A DNA stretch of 56,230 nt from an uncultured Bacilli bacterium (GTDB lineage: Bacteria; Bacillota_I; Bacilli_A; RFN20; CAG-826): positions 1 through 56,230 of the forward strand of contig CALWAS010000012.1 of NCBI GenBank assembly GCA_944375905.1. The letters run 5' to 3'. The first letter of the stretch is position 1, and each line of letters begins with the position of its first letter. A program made the translations under genes and the position numbers. The notes beneath the pieces were generated by a model. That model saw only the letters and a program-made list of their open reading frames with translations. It searched no databases and had not been told where the DNA came from. Positions 42,263-51,145 of the stretch are shown here, piece after piece.

Positions 42263-44386
42263 ATGAACAAAAAAAGAAGTGCTCTCGGCCTAGCTCTCTT
42301 GCTTGGCGTCACCATTGGGCTTGCGTCGTGCGACATGCCGACGGAAGTAGACAATGGCAGCGTTCTTACCTATACGGATGCCCAAGGCAATCGCGTGAGC
42401 TACACCGCCGAGGAGCTTCTGGACGACTATCTGGATGACGGCAGCTCGCTCAGCACGGAGTTCGACCGCGTTTACGAAGTTTTGGTCCGGAATTACTACA
42501 ATGATCCCTCGCAGGCTTCGGTTTTGAGGGAACTACAGGAAAGGGCCAGGGCGGACGTCATTACCGACAAGCAGACGGCGACTTCCAACGCCTCTAGCAA
42601 CGGAACGACTTTCGAGGAAGAGTTCGAGATCATTCTCAATTCCCACAACTGCGATAATGCCGACGAACTCTACCAGTACCACCTCTACCAAGAGGAACAG
42701 TCGCGTTTCCTCGACGATTTCTACGCGACCTTCGGCACCGGCGACTCCAAGATCAACGGCACTGAGGTCATGCGCGATGGCGAGCTTACCATCGACGGAA
42801 AGACGACGGCTGCCTTCCCCGCTAGCGAAGAATGGGGACGCGGCGATGCCGGTTACCTCAAGGAGCAGATGCCTTATCACATCCGCCATATCCTCGTTAA
42901 GCTTGCGAGCGCCACGACCGGCAATTTCACGCAGGACACCATCGGCGAAGCCGACGGCGGAGGCGAAACGACGAAACTCGCGACCGTCATATTCCGTCTC
43001 GCCGGGGTCGACAACAATCTGCAACCCGCGACCAACCGCTGGAACTTCTCGGAAATCGCCAGCCGTTTCTCCGACGACACCGGAAGCGCGGCCAATGGCG
43101 GCGAGCTTGCGACGAGCGATTCCACCGGCCTCATGACCAAGAGCATGGACAGCGATCTCGTCAACGAGTTCAAGCTTGGCATCTATGCCTATGAGTCCTT
43201 ATATAATCAACGCGAGAAGAGCACTGCCTACGGGCAGGCAAACGTCTATCGGATCACTCCGGGGCTGACCGAGTTTGCCGAAGACACGAGCGACATAGAC
43301 AACGAGCAGGTCCTCTCCGACGGAACGACCGTCAATGCCTTCTTCACCGAACAGGGCATCGGCACCATCCCCTTCGGCGCGGCTCTCGCCCTTTGGGACT
43401 ACCGCGATACCGATACGGATGACAACGGCAACACCGTAAACGACAACAATGCCGCCTTCTATCCCCGCAATATCGTTTTCAACAAGTACTTCAACAAGCA
43501 CAACGTCTGCGTGATCACGCCGAATGCCATCCAGCTAAATGCCGAAAAGCATGCTGGAACCAAAATTGCCGAAGCGGCTCGCAATGCCACCAATGTCGTC
43601 GGCGGCGACGGCGACAAGTTCGTTACCGGCGAAGACTACGACGGCGCCTATTGCGAAACCTTCGCTGCCCTCCCGGGCTTCCAGACCGATACGACCGACA
43701 TCCTCCCCGACATCGGCAGCAACGTGCTCACCGATAGCGAAGGACAGGTCGTCCTCGCGGTCCGTGCCGGAACCGACAGCTACCAAGGCGTTCACTTCAT
43801 CGTCATCAATCGGAGCGCCCTTTCGCAGTTCGGTCTCGCCTATGACGCGGAAACCAATAGTTACGTCGAGAACGCCGAGAAAGTCGCTAGCACGGCCGAC
43901 CTCAGCCAGTACTACACGACCTACACCACTTCTTCGAGCAACTACCCGACTGATCCCGAGACCAAGCAGCCGCTCAACACCTTCGTTAACTACAACGCCC
44001 CGCGCGTGACCGACCAGAATACGCGTTCGGGAAACCTCGTTAGCGAAATCCGCGGCTACAATGACAACCTGACTACCTTCCAGTTCCAGTCCTTGGTGGA
44101 TGGCACCTCGACTGGCCAGAAGATCACCTTCGCGGACGACGGCGTCAAAGAGAACATGCAAACCTATGTTCAGACTTCGCGTCAATCCACGATGGACGAC
44201 AAGTTCAAGACTTGGAGTGACAACTGGCTAGCCTATGCCGAACTCATCCAAGCCCAGGACGAGGAACGTGCCCGCGGAGCCTCGACGATGACCGGCTCGC
44301 TCATCAGCGAAGCCTGCGCCGTCGGCTACGGGACCCACAGCGGTGCCCTTTGGACGGAGAATGGAGCTTGCTACTATGCTGACTAA
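42263..44386 (+). CDS. Lipoprotein with parvulin-type (PrsA-like) foldase domain
   Basis: 707 residues. Signal peptide with lipobox LASC, lipidated Cys at 23. Parvulin pieces are in order but spread out: RHILVKLAS (about 207-215), FSEIASRFSDDTGSAANGGE (about 261-280), and VHFIVINRSALSQFG (about 509-523), with about 230 extra residues between. Likely a membrane-anchored extracytoplasmic peptidyl-prolyl isomerase/chaperone. AGGAGG is 16 nt from the ATG, a long spacing. Composition is rich in Asp, Thr, Asn and Tyr, poor in Lys, with C-ending codons, unlike the neighbouring minus-strand genes. Overlaps the next lipoprotein by 11 nt. The hit/yhaM neighbourhood matches prsA in B. subtilis. Confidence 0.82.
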   Translation: MNKKRSALGLALLLGVTIGLASCDMPTEVDNGSVLTYTDAQGNRVSYTAEELLDDYLDDGSSLSTEFDRVYEVLVRNYYNDPSQASVLRELQERARADVITDKQTATSNASSNGTTFEEEFEIILNSHNCDNADELYQYHLYQEEQSRFLDDFYATFGTGDSKINGTEVMRDGELTIDGKTTAAFPASEEWGRGDAGYLKEQMPYHIRHILVKLASATTGNFTQDTIGEADGGGETTKLATVIFRLAGVDNNLQPATNRWNFSEIASRFSDDTGSAANGGELATSDSTGLMTKSMDSDLVNEFKLGIYAYESLYNQREKSTAYGQANVYRITPGLTEFAEDTSDIDNEQVLSDGTTVNAFFTEQGIGTIPFGAALALWDYRDTDTDDNGNTVNDNNAAFYPRNIVFNKYFNKHNVCVITPNAIQLNAEKHAGTKIAEAARNATNVVGGDGDKFVTGEDYDGAYCETFAALPGFQTDTTDILPDIGSNVLTDSEGQVVLAVRAGTDSYQGVHFIVINRSALSQFGLAYDAETNSYVENAEKVASTADLSQYYTTYTTSSSNYPTDPETKQPLNTFVNYNAPRVTDQNTRSGNLVSEIRGYNDNLTTFQFQSLVDGTSTGQKITFADDGVKENMQTYVQTSRQSTMDDKFKTWSDNWLAYAELIQAQDEERARGASTMTGSLISEACAVGYGTHSGALWTENGACYYAD

Positions 44387-46133
44387 AAAGAAACCGATTA
44401 TTCTTACGGTCCTCGCGGCCTCGGCCCTCCTTCTCGCCGGATGCGACGATTTCGAGGCCAAACCGACGAGCCAAGTCTACGATGCCCCGATTCTCAATCT
44501 CGAGAACGACATCCCGCAGAATGCCATTTCGCTCATCTACGATGCCCTCGTCACGGCGGGCGATACCAATAGCGAAAGGGTCCTCAACAATATCCTTTAT
44601 ATCTACGCGGAATCCCAATACGGCTCCTTCTTCGACAAGACTTCGGAGAATGGCACCGTAATCGAAGGGCTCCGCAGCGTCGTCGAAAGCGGCGACGCGG
44701 CCAAGATCAAGGCGTTTGCCGAGACCTATCCGGCCTATGAAGGCGACAGCACTCGCGTCACGAACTTCTACAAGGACGTCCTCTACCGCATCCGCTCGGT
44801 CTTCTATGGCTACGCGCTCGATGCCAATTACCAGGATCGTTCGCGCTTCGTCGAGAAGAAGTTCTACGATGCCCAGATCGCTTCCTATTACGACATTGCC
44901 ATGGTCGACGGGGACATCTACCCCTACAATCGCGGATCGATGCAGGTCGAAGGCACCTTTGTTCTCTCCGAGGACATCGTCGAGCCGGGACCGATCAAAA
45001 TCGATGGTGGCAATCGCATGGCGGCCGGCGACATCGAAAATGCCTATTTCAAAGACATCTTCGGCACTTATCAAAACTACATTGAATCGGCGGTCCTCCC
45101 CGATATCTACCGGAACGAACTGACGGTTCAATACCTTTACACGGTCAACCGCACGACCCTTGAGCTCTCGAGCGCCCGCAAGGTCCATTACATTGCCCTC
45201 CCGGACAACGCCGACTATATCGGCGCCACCCGCGACCTAATGGTCTCCTATGCCCATAACATCGTCGAAGGCAGCACCTACGACGACAGCGTCTACGATC
45301 TCAACTTCCTCGATTCCCTATATGGCGGATACGATTACGTCTATGGGAACTGGAAGGAAAGCGATCCGGAGCGCTATGCCCTGGCTACCAAAATCTACCA
45401 AGACGCCAACTGGACGACCGACACGGTGACCATCGGCGACGAGCAGATCACCTACTATGTACAGTCGAGTTACGGCAAGATCATGAGCGACTACAAGAAG
45501 CTCTCCGATTCCCGTTTCCTCGATGACACGACGGTGCGCAGCGAATTCACCTCGAACGGCACCTATACCGTCCAGACCGGCCTCATGATCAAGACCAACG
45601 CCCTCCGGGCCGAGGATCACACGACCGACGGTTGGTTCGCCAATGCCTCGGCGATGGACGACAGCTACCCCTTCTCGAGCGATCTCTTCGATACCCGCGT
45701 TGCCAACGAGGTCGATTCGGTCAAGTTCGAAAACGGTGCCTACCAAAACAGCACCGCTAGCGACGGACTCGAATACGGCGTCTATCGCAATGGCCAGTAT
45801 TACATGACCACCAATAACGAAAACGGCAGCGATATCTCTTACATCGCCCTCAACGACGGCACCTACTACATGACGATCGTCGACGAGGCAGTGAAGCGGG
45901 CCAAGGTCAATAGCTCCTACGAAGACCAGTACTACGACGGCCTCGAAGCCCACAAAGGCGAGGAAGGCTCCTTCGCTGAGATGGTCCTTCGCAAGATCGG
46001 CTACTCGCTCTCTTCTTCCGAGACCTGGACTTCCAGCGCCCACAACTACTATGTCGAGAAGATGGCAACCATCTTCCACGACACCTACGTCTACGACTAC
46101 TTCGTGAAGACGTTCCCCGACATCTTCGACTGA
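44376..46133 (+). CDS. Lipoprotein of unknown function, partner of the foldase lipoprotein
   Basis: 585 residues. Lipobox LAGC with Cys at 23. The N-terminal region (NAISLIYDALVTAGDTNSER, about 38-57) is helical like a SurA/PrsA chaperone domain, and several Tyr- and Asp-rich beta segments follow, but I find no parvulin catalytic pattern. Start ATG 44376 overlaps the stop of the previous gene, with GGAGC about 10 nt upstream. Same biased composition as its partner. It ends in VYDYFVKTFPDIFD. I infer a foldase/chaperone partner; it could also be a substrate-binding lipoprotein. Confidence 0.72.
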   Translation: MLTKKKPIILTVLAASALLLAGCDDFEAKPTSQVYDAPILNLENDIPQNAISLIYDALVTAGDTNSERVLNNILYIYAESQYGSFFDKTSENGTVIEGLRSVVESGDAAKIKAFAETYPAYEGDSTRVTNFYKDVLYRIRSVFYGYALDANYQDRSRFVEKKFYDAQIASYYDIAMVDGDIYPYNRGSMQVEGTFVLSEDIVEPGPIKIDGGNRMAAGDIENAYFKDIFGTYQNYIESAVLPDIYRNELTVQYLYTVNRTTLELSSARKVHYIALPDNADYIGATRDLMVSYAHNIVEGSTYDDSVYDLNFLDSLYGGYDYVYGNWKESDPERYALATKIYQDANWTTDTVTIGDEQITYYVQSSYGKIMSDYKKLSDSRFLDDTTVRSEFTSNGTYTVQTGLMIKTNALRAEDHTTDGWFANASAMDDSYPFSSDLFDTRVANEVDSVKFENGAYQNSTASDGLEYGVYRNGQYYMTTNNENGSDISYIALNDGTYYMTIVDEAVKRAKVNSSYEDQYYDGLEAHKGEEGSFAEMVLRKIGYSLSSSETWTSSAHNYYVEKMATIFHDTYVYDYFVKTFPDIFD

Positions 46134-46146
46134 GCTGCTTACGGCT

Positions 46147-46152
46147 TATAAT
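46147..46152 (+). promoter_or_regulatory. -10 box in front of hit
   Basis: TATAAT 4 nt before the lipoprotein terminator; a start ~7 nt on would lie in the stem and disable it for hit transcripts. TTCGAC is a weak -35 at 16 nt. Confidence 0.45.
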
Positions 46153-46155
46153 CTA

Positions 46156-46181
46156 GGGGCAGGGCAACCTGTCCCTTTTTT
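46156..46181 (+). terminator. Terminator of the lipoprotein pair
   Basis: GGGGCAGG/CCTGTCCC stem with GCAA loop (one G-U pair) followed by six T, 22 nt after the second lipoprotein stop. Confidence 0.85.
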
Positions 46182-46196
46182 CCTAGGAGAAACAAA

Positions 46197-46613
46197 ATGA
46201 AAGATGTCTTCTGCCGCATCATCGAAGGCGAGCTTCCGTCGACGAAAGTCTATGAGGATAGCGACGTCCTCGCCATCCTCGACGTAAACCCAGTGGCCAA
46301 AGGACACTGCCTCGTAATGCCGAAAGCCCATTTCCAGGACTTCCTATCAACGCCCAAGGATATTGTCCACAAGGTGTTCGACGTGGCCCAGCGCATCGGC
46401 CAGGCCGAGATTTCGGTCCTCGGTGCCAAGGGCATCAACATTCTGACCAACGTCGGAGAGAAAGCCGGTCAAAGCGTCCCCCACTTCCACGTCCACGTGA
46501 TACCGCGGTATGTCGCCGGCGAAGGCGGCTTCCAGCTTACGATGAACGCAATCGATTCCTCAACCCTCGACCTCCCGGTTCTTGCCAGCACCATTTCCAA
46601 AGGGCTCAAGTAA
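46197..46613 (+). CDS. HIT family nucleotide hydrolase
   Basis: 138 residues. Histidine triad SVPHFHVHVIPRY near 96-108, typical HINT/HIT phosphoramidase fold. AGGAGAAACAAA before the ATG. Located beside yhaM-like and foldase genes as hit is near prsA and yhaM in B. subtilis. Probably hydrolyses adenosine phosphoramidates; substrate inferred from family only. Confidence 0.93.
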   Translation: MKDVFCRIIEGELPSTKVYEDSDVLAILDVNPVAKGHCLVMPKAHFQDFLSTPKDIVHKVFDVAQRIGQAEISVLGAKGINILTNVGEKAGQSVPHFHVHVIPRYVAGEGGFQLTMNAIDSSTLDLPVLASTISKGLK

Positions 46614-46620
46614 GCATTTG

Positions 46621-46658
46621 AAAAAGCCCGGATCGAAGCTTGTCGGTCCGGGCTTTTC
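46621..46658. terminator. Bidirectional terminator between hit and yhaM
   Basis: AAAAGCCCGGA/TCCGGGCTTTT, 11-bp arms with T-tract on both strands; serves hit (+) and the yhaM operon (-). Confidence 0.88.
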
Positions 46659-46667
46659 CTTTTCTCC

Positions 46668-47603
46668 CTACTTGCCTTTCGGTCGATAGAAGGAGCGGCC
46701 GTCGAAGGCAAAAAGCCGCTCGGTCCAGCCACCGGGCTTCGTCGCATCCAGCGCCCGGTCGATCATATTCATTTTGGCATCGAAATCGTCGATCATCGAT
46801 AGAGCCAAGGCTTCCCTGGTCATCGGCTCGACCGCGGAACCGAATTCGGGCTTCCCATGGTGGGAAAGGATCATGTGCCCGAGAAGGTCGGGCACTTCCC
46901 CGCTGATGTTAAGGCGGTCCGCTTCTTCCTTGATGATTGCCGCCATGATGGAGATATGCCCGAGAAGCTTTCCTTCGAGGGTGTACTCGGTCGCGACCGG
47001 ACCGGAAAGCTCGATGCACTTGCCTAAATCGTGGAGAAGGCAACCGGAAATGAGAAGATCGCGGTCGATGCTTGGATAAAGAGCGGCCACCTTTTCAGCC
47101 AAATCGGCCATGCAAAGACTATGGTAGAGGACGCCCGAGCGGAAAGCATGGTGGTTCTTGACCGCGGCCGGCCAGTCCACGTAGCGAGAGCGGTACTTCT
47201 CGATGATGGCGCTTACGAGGGTCTTCAGCTGTCCTTCCTTGAGCGAAGATAGATAACCATCGAGTTTCTTTTCGAGAATGTCTTTCGCGACCGGGGCCGG
47301 GGCAACGAAATTGTCCATGTTCACATGTTCCTTCGGGACGACGGTTCCCGAAAGGAGCTTGAGTTGGAGATTGTTCTTGAATAGATTCGCCTCGCCTTCC
47401 ACATAGACGACGTTTCGCGGGGCGAATGTTTCATAGTCCTCGGGATCGACGTCCCATTTGCGGGCATCGATGGTACCGGATTTGTCTTGAAGGACAATCG
47501 TCAAATATTTCTTCCCGGCATTGGAAACGCCTTGGGCGAGGCTCATGACGAGGTATTCGCCCCGTACATGCATTCCGTCTTCAATATCCTTGATGAGCAG
47601 CAT
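46668..47603 (-). CDS. yhaM: YhaM-type 3'-5' exoribonuclease
   Basis: 311 residues. N-terminal OB-fold (DKSGTIDARKWDV near 41-53) and HD domain with LYHSLCMADLAEKVA near 157-171, GCLLHDLGKCIEL near 186-198 and HHGKPEFG near 249-256. YhaM degrades short RNA/ssDNA from the 3' end. Overlaps recX by 23 nt. Last gene of the flippase-glycosyltransferase-recX-yhaM operon. Confidence 0.94.
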   Translation of the reverse strand: MLLIKDIEDGMHVRGEYLVMSLAQGVSNAGKKYLTIVLQDKSGTIDARKWDVDPEDYETFAPRNVVYVEGEANLFKNNLQLKLLSGTVVPKEHVNMDNFVAPAPVAKDILEKKLDGYLSSLKEGQLKTLVSAIIEKYRSRYVDWPAAVKNHHAFRSGVLYHSLCMADLAEKVAALYPSIDRDLLISGCLLHDLGKCIELSGPVATEYTLEGKLLGHISIMAAIIKEEADRLNISGEVPDLLGHMILSHHGKPEFGSAVEPMTREALALSMIDDFDAKMNMIDRALDATKPGGWTERLFAFDGRSFYRPKGK

Positions 47604-48390
47604 TGGCTAATTGATTGATTTCCTTTCTGGCTTCGTCGGCCCGATATCCCTTTCTTATCAAGGCCTGATAGACCGCGTATAGAAGCTCCCGCCCATTATA
47701 CTTCCTCGCCATCCTTTGATAGACGAGCAAGGCATCCCGGCGGAGGGAGGCGGCCACCTTTTCCGTGTCTTCGCCTAGATCCTCCAGCGAAGAAAGAATG
47801 CAATGTTCCTCGAAACCGCGTCGGAGAAGGGCTTCATAGGCCTTTTCCCTTTTCTTCTTCAGGGGAAGGGAAGAAAGCCGCGGCTCAATGGCCCTTAGGG
47901 CTTCGCGGCACGTCTCATCCTCCCTTTCGGTGTCCAATCCGGTCAACAAGGAAGGATCGACGGCGGCATCTTTCAGCTCTTGTGCCACCTTGCGACGTCC
48001 AACGAGGCGAAGGGAAGCGTTCTCGAAGGCTTCCTCGGCATATTTTCGATCGTCTAAGAGCGAGGCTTCCTTAAGTCGCTTAACCGCTTCGCGGGCGTCT
48101 TTGGGACGGATGCCCTTCCCATTCATGAGTTTTTCGAGAAGCGCGTGCTCGCTGTAAGACCCGCGGGCAAGGCATGAGAGCGCCTTTTCGTAGGCCTTCT
48201 CGCTGGCAGCTAGGCCCTTTAGCTTTCTAAGTTCCGCCTCGCTAAGGACTTTGCCTGCATAAAGCGGAATTTCGGTCGCCGCTTCTTCTCCGAGCGCCAT
48301 CGTGCCGCCTTCGTAAATTAGACGATAGGTTCCCTTTCTCTTTCCCGGCACGAAGGCAATGACGCGGCTACCACCCTTTTTTGACGGCAC
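47581..48390 (-). CDS. recX: Regulatory protein RecX
   Basis: 269 residues, RecX helical repeats: YEKALSCLARGSYSEHALLEKL near 66-87, AREAVKRLKEASLLDDRKYAEEAF near 99-122, and a third near 190 (LRRGFEEHCILSSLEDL). Inhibits RecA filaments. Start GTG at 48390 has GGAGG nine bases upstream and keeps the N-terminal strand region; the ATG 30 codons on would cut it. Overlaps glycosyltransferase by 23 nt. Confidence 0.87.
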   Translation of the reverse strand: MPSKKGGSRVIAFVPGKRKGTYRLIYEGGTMALGEEAATEIPLYAGKVLSEAELRKLKGLAASEKAYEKALSCLARGSYSEHALLEKLMNGKGIRPKDAREAVKRLKEASLLDDRKYAEEAFENASLRLVGRRKVAQELKDAAVDPSLLTGLDTEREDETCREALRAIEPRLSSLPLKKKREKAYEALLRRGFEEHCILSSLEDLGEDTEKVAASLRRDALLVYQRMARKYNGRELLYAVYQALIRKGYRADEARKEINQLANAAHQGY

Positions 48391-49543
48391 GTCCGTAAAC
48401 CTCCATGACGTTGGTATAGAACCTTTCAAGCGAGTAAGGCTCGATAGATGCCAGGGCATTGTCTTTTATGGCTTGGAGACGGCCGCCTGAAAGCGAAACG
48501 ATGGAAGGGAGTTTGCGGGCGAAATCGTCTTCGTCAATGAAGAAAAAGCCGTTTGACCCGTCTTTTATCGTCCCGAGAAGCGTATCGTCGTAACGGGCAA
48601 AAAGGACGAGGCTGGAAGCCATGGCCTCCATGAAGGTAAGCCCCTGCGTTTCAGTAATGGAAGCCGATACGAAGCAATTTCCAAGTTGATAGTATTTCGG
48701 GACTTCGTCGGGATTTACGGGCCCGACGAAATAGACGCGTTTGTCGATTCCAAGCTTCGCTGCCAAGCGCTTGAGCTCGGAAAGGGCCGGTCCTCCGCCG
48801 ACAACCACGAACGCAGTTTCGCGGGACGGCTTTCCTTCTAGATACTTCGCATAGCCGCGTAGGCAGATGTCGATTGACTTTTCCTTAGCCACCCTTCCGA
48901 GAGAAAGAATCACGTAGGCATTCGTAGGAATGCCGAATTTCTTCTTGAGGTCGAGTACGGTTTTGCGGCTCGTCTTCTTCTTGTCGAAGGCGGCAAAATC
49001 GATGCCGGTAGGAATGACGGAAACATAGGAATCGATCCCAATCGAGCGCATGTATTCCTTGATTTTGTTTGACGGGCAGATGAATTCGTCGGCCGTCTTC
49101 GATTTATGATGGATATATTGGCGGACGATTCCCTTGGCCGCCCGGTCGAGGAATCCCTTGGTCGCATAGTAGGTGTAATCCTCGTACATCGTGTGGAAGG
49201 TATAAACGACCGGGACGTTGAGCCGGCCGGCCGCGATGAAACCGAATTGCCCGATTCCGGCATCATGTTGGGAATGGATGACGTCCGGGTGGAAATCGTG
49301 AATGAGATTCATGGCATGGCGATTGAAGAAAGGAGCCGCCCGATAGCCATATAGTTTCTTCAGTTTTATGCCGGGGATCCTTATGATGTCCCCGTCTTCG
49401 AACAATTCCTCGTTCCACGGATTGGTGGTAACGACGCGAACCTCCTGCCCATGGGCAGTCAGCGTCCGGTAAAGGTTGCGGCAAGAGGTGGCAACACCGT
49501 TTATCTCGGGGGGATAGGTATCCGAAAAAATGGCTATCTTCAT
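48368..49543 (-). CDS. GT4-family glycosyltransferase (diacylglycerol glucosyltransferase-like)
   Basis: 391 residues. N-terminal SDTYPPEINGVATSCRNL near 7-24 and the E-x7-E pair in ITETQGLTFMEAMAS near 306-320. Similar to processive/monoglucosyl diacylglycerol synthases that build membrane glycolipids. Overlaps the flippase-like gene by 4 nt and recX by 23 nt. The overlap with a flippase-like protein supports a glycolipid role. Acceptor lipid not proven. Confidence 0.87.
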   Translation of the reverse strand: MKIAIFSDTYPPEINGVATSCRNLYRTLTAHGQEVRVVTTNPWNEELFEDGDIIRIPGIKLKKLYGYRAAPFFNRHAMNLIHDFHPDVIHSQHDAGIGQFGFIAAGRLNVPVVYTFHTMYEDYTYYATKGFLDRAAKGIVRQYIHHKSKTADEFICPSNKIKEYMRSIGIDSYVSVIPTGIDFAAFDKKKTSRKTVLDLKKKFGIPTNAYVILSLGRVAKEKSIDICLRGYAKYLEGKPSRETAFVVVGGGPALSELKRLAAKLGIDKRVYFVGPVNPDEVPKYYQLGNCFVSASITETQGLTFMEAMASSLVLFARYDDTLLGTIKDGSNGFFFIDEDDFARKLPSIVSLSGGRLQAIKDNALASIEPYSLERFYTNVMEVYGRAVKKGW

Positions 49544-51009
49544 CTTTTGCCTCCTTTCTTTTCCTTGTTCGAAGTCCGGGCTACGATTCTACTACCCTCT
49601 GGCAAGCGGTGGATTACCTCGCCCGACAGGGCATCGTCCCCCGTATCGAAGCCTTCCGGAAGGTATCGTTCTCCTTTTAGGCGCGAACGAATTGCCTTTT
49701 TTGATAGCTGCCTCGTCTCGTAAAGGGTATCGACCGACCGTCTTCTTTCTTCGTAAGTCATCATCTGGAGATCGACGAAGGTCTGGCGGGATGGATAGAC
49801 GGCCCTATTCCTTTCTTCGCCCCTGCTCCGGTACAAGGCAGCGACGAAACCGGAAATTATGAACACGAGATAGAAGGTGGCGATTCGCCAAAGCAGCTGG
49901 GCAGCCATCATGTTCTCGTTGACCGAACGGATTTGTACCCCGCCTTGAACCGTCGCATGGAAGAAGCCGCCGAAGATCGTATTGAAGAATAGTTCCGAGA
50001 CGCCAGCCGATCCCGGTATCGGCAAGAGACCTGTGACCATCTGGTGGAAAGCGCTCCGGAAGACCGAATCGAACATCGTCGATATGTCGAATCCGGCTCC
50101 TTCCCCATAGGCATCGAGAGCCAAGCCGGCGAAATACGGAACCGTAAAGCGAAGCATGAGCATGGCGGTCAAAAGCACGAATATGAGGATCGTGACCGGG
50201 ATGTTGCCAAGAAGGCGCCTAAGTTCGATTTTGAAATTCTCAACCTGTATTCGCAGGTTTTCGCGAGAACGATCGGGATTCTTCAAGACCTTTATCTTCC
50301 CTAGGAATCCAACGCAATAATGGAGGATGAAATTATGGAAGCGATGGCTATAGCTCATGAGGAAAAGCAGGAGTACTACGCCGACGTTCAAAACGAACCC
50401 GACGATGATGAGCGGGACGATGGATACCTCGCCGTTCCAGCCCATGAAATCGCCAGTTGGTATGATGTCGATGCCATTCAAGCTGAGAAGGCTTGGCCCC
50501 ATGACAATGAGCGAAACGATGTCGACGAAGATGAGGGCCGCTTGGTAGATGATAAACCACATGACCATGATGGAAGCGGCATTTGAAACGGCGATTCCCT
50601 GCTTCTTGAAGGTATAGGCTTGCATGAACTGGCCGCCGGAAGCCCCGGGCGTGACGTTGTTATAGAAAGCGCCGACAAGCGTGTTGGCAAGCCCTTGGTG
50701 AAAATGGTAATGACGGGTATAAAGACGGGCAAAGACCATCAGAACCAAAGCATCGATCAAATAGGAAACGACCATTACCGCGGCAATTACCGCGAGCCAA
50801 AGCATCTCGCATTGCGCGATGGCGTCGTATATCGTCGTGGCCCCAACCTCAATCGCCTCAAAGACCGGGAGCTCGGGATTCACGGCCGTGCCGGCCGTGT
50901 GGAAGTTGACGAGAAGGGCAATGCCGGTAAGCAAAAAAACAAGGCTAAGCGAAATTACATAGCCGCGTTTGCGGCTCTTTTTGCGTTTGCCGTTCGTAAT
51001 GTCTTCCAT
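49540..51009 (-). CDS. Lysylphosphatidylglycerol synthase/flippase-like membrane protein
   Basis: 489 residues, about eight membrane helices of the LPG_synthase_TM (UPF0104) type, with NNVTPGASGGQFMQAY near 120-135 and the LPIPGSAGVSELFFN signature near 339-353. No catalytic aminoacyltransferase domain follows, so it may be a lipid or glycolipid flippase/transporter rather than MprF. C-terminal 90 residues are cytoplasmic and charged. The start is the ATG at 51009, 9 nt after TACAAT, with no Shine-Dalgarno; the frame is open 9 codons further up across the promoter. Confidence 0.84.
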   Translation of the reverse strand: MEDITNGKRKKSRKRGYVISLSLVFLLTGIALLVNFHTAGTAVNPELPVFEAIEVGATTIYDAIAQCEMLWLAVIAAVMVVSYLIDALVLMVFARLYTRHYHFHQGLANTLVGAFYNNVTPGASGGQFMQAYTFKKQGIAVSNAASIMVMWFIIYQAALIFVDIVSLIVMGPSLLSLNGIDIIPTGDFMGWNGEVSIVPLIIVGFVLNVGVVLLLFLMSYSHRFHNFILHYCVGFLGKIKVLKNPDRSRENLRIQVENFKIELRRLLGNIPVTILIFVLLTAMLMLRFTVPYFAGLALDAYGEGAGFDISTMFDSVFRSAFHQMVTGLLPIPGSAGVSELFFNTIFGGFFHATVQGGVQIRSVNENMMAAQLLWRIATFYLVFIISGFVAALYRSRGEERNRAVYPSRQTFVDLQMMTYEERRRSVDTLYETRQLSKKAIRSRLKGERYLPEGFDTGDDALSGEVIHRLPEGSRIVARTSNKEKKGGKR

Positions 51010-51018
51010 GCTTCGGTG

Positions 51019-51024
51019 ATTGTA
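51019..51024 (-). promoter_or_regulatory. -10 box of the flippase operon, leaderless type
   Basis: Minus-strand TGCTACAAT (TGn-TACAAT), 9 nt before the ATG at 51009. Confidence 0.6.
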
Positions 51025-51102
51025 GCACGCGCCCACGCGCGATACTTACGACTAGTTAATCCCCTAATATGTACGCATAAGCGGAAAAAAGGACCAAGAT
51101 GA

Positions 51103-51126
51103 AAAAAAGGCTCAGCAGAGCCTTTT
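51103..51126 (-). terminator. Terminator of ferritin gene
   Basis: Minus-strand AAAAGGCTC/GAGCCTTTT around a 4-nt loop followed by TTT, 20 nt after the ferritin stop. Confidence 0.85.
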
Positions 51127-51145
51127 GGAGCATTTGGTCGCCGGC

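Noticed and set aside
44304-46079. Minus-strand frames opposite the lipoproteins
   Set aside because: They contain no start signals, and the plus-strand frames have lipobox signal peptides and a shared operon.
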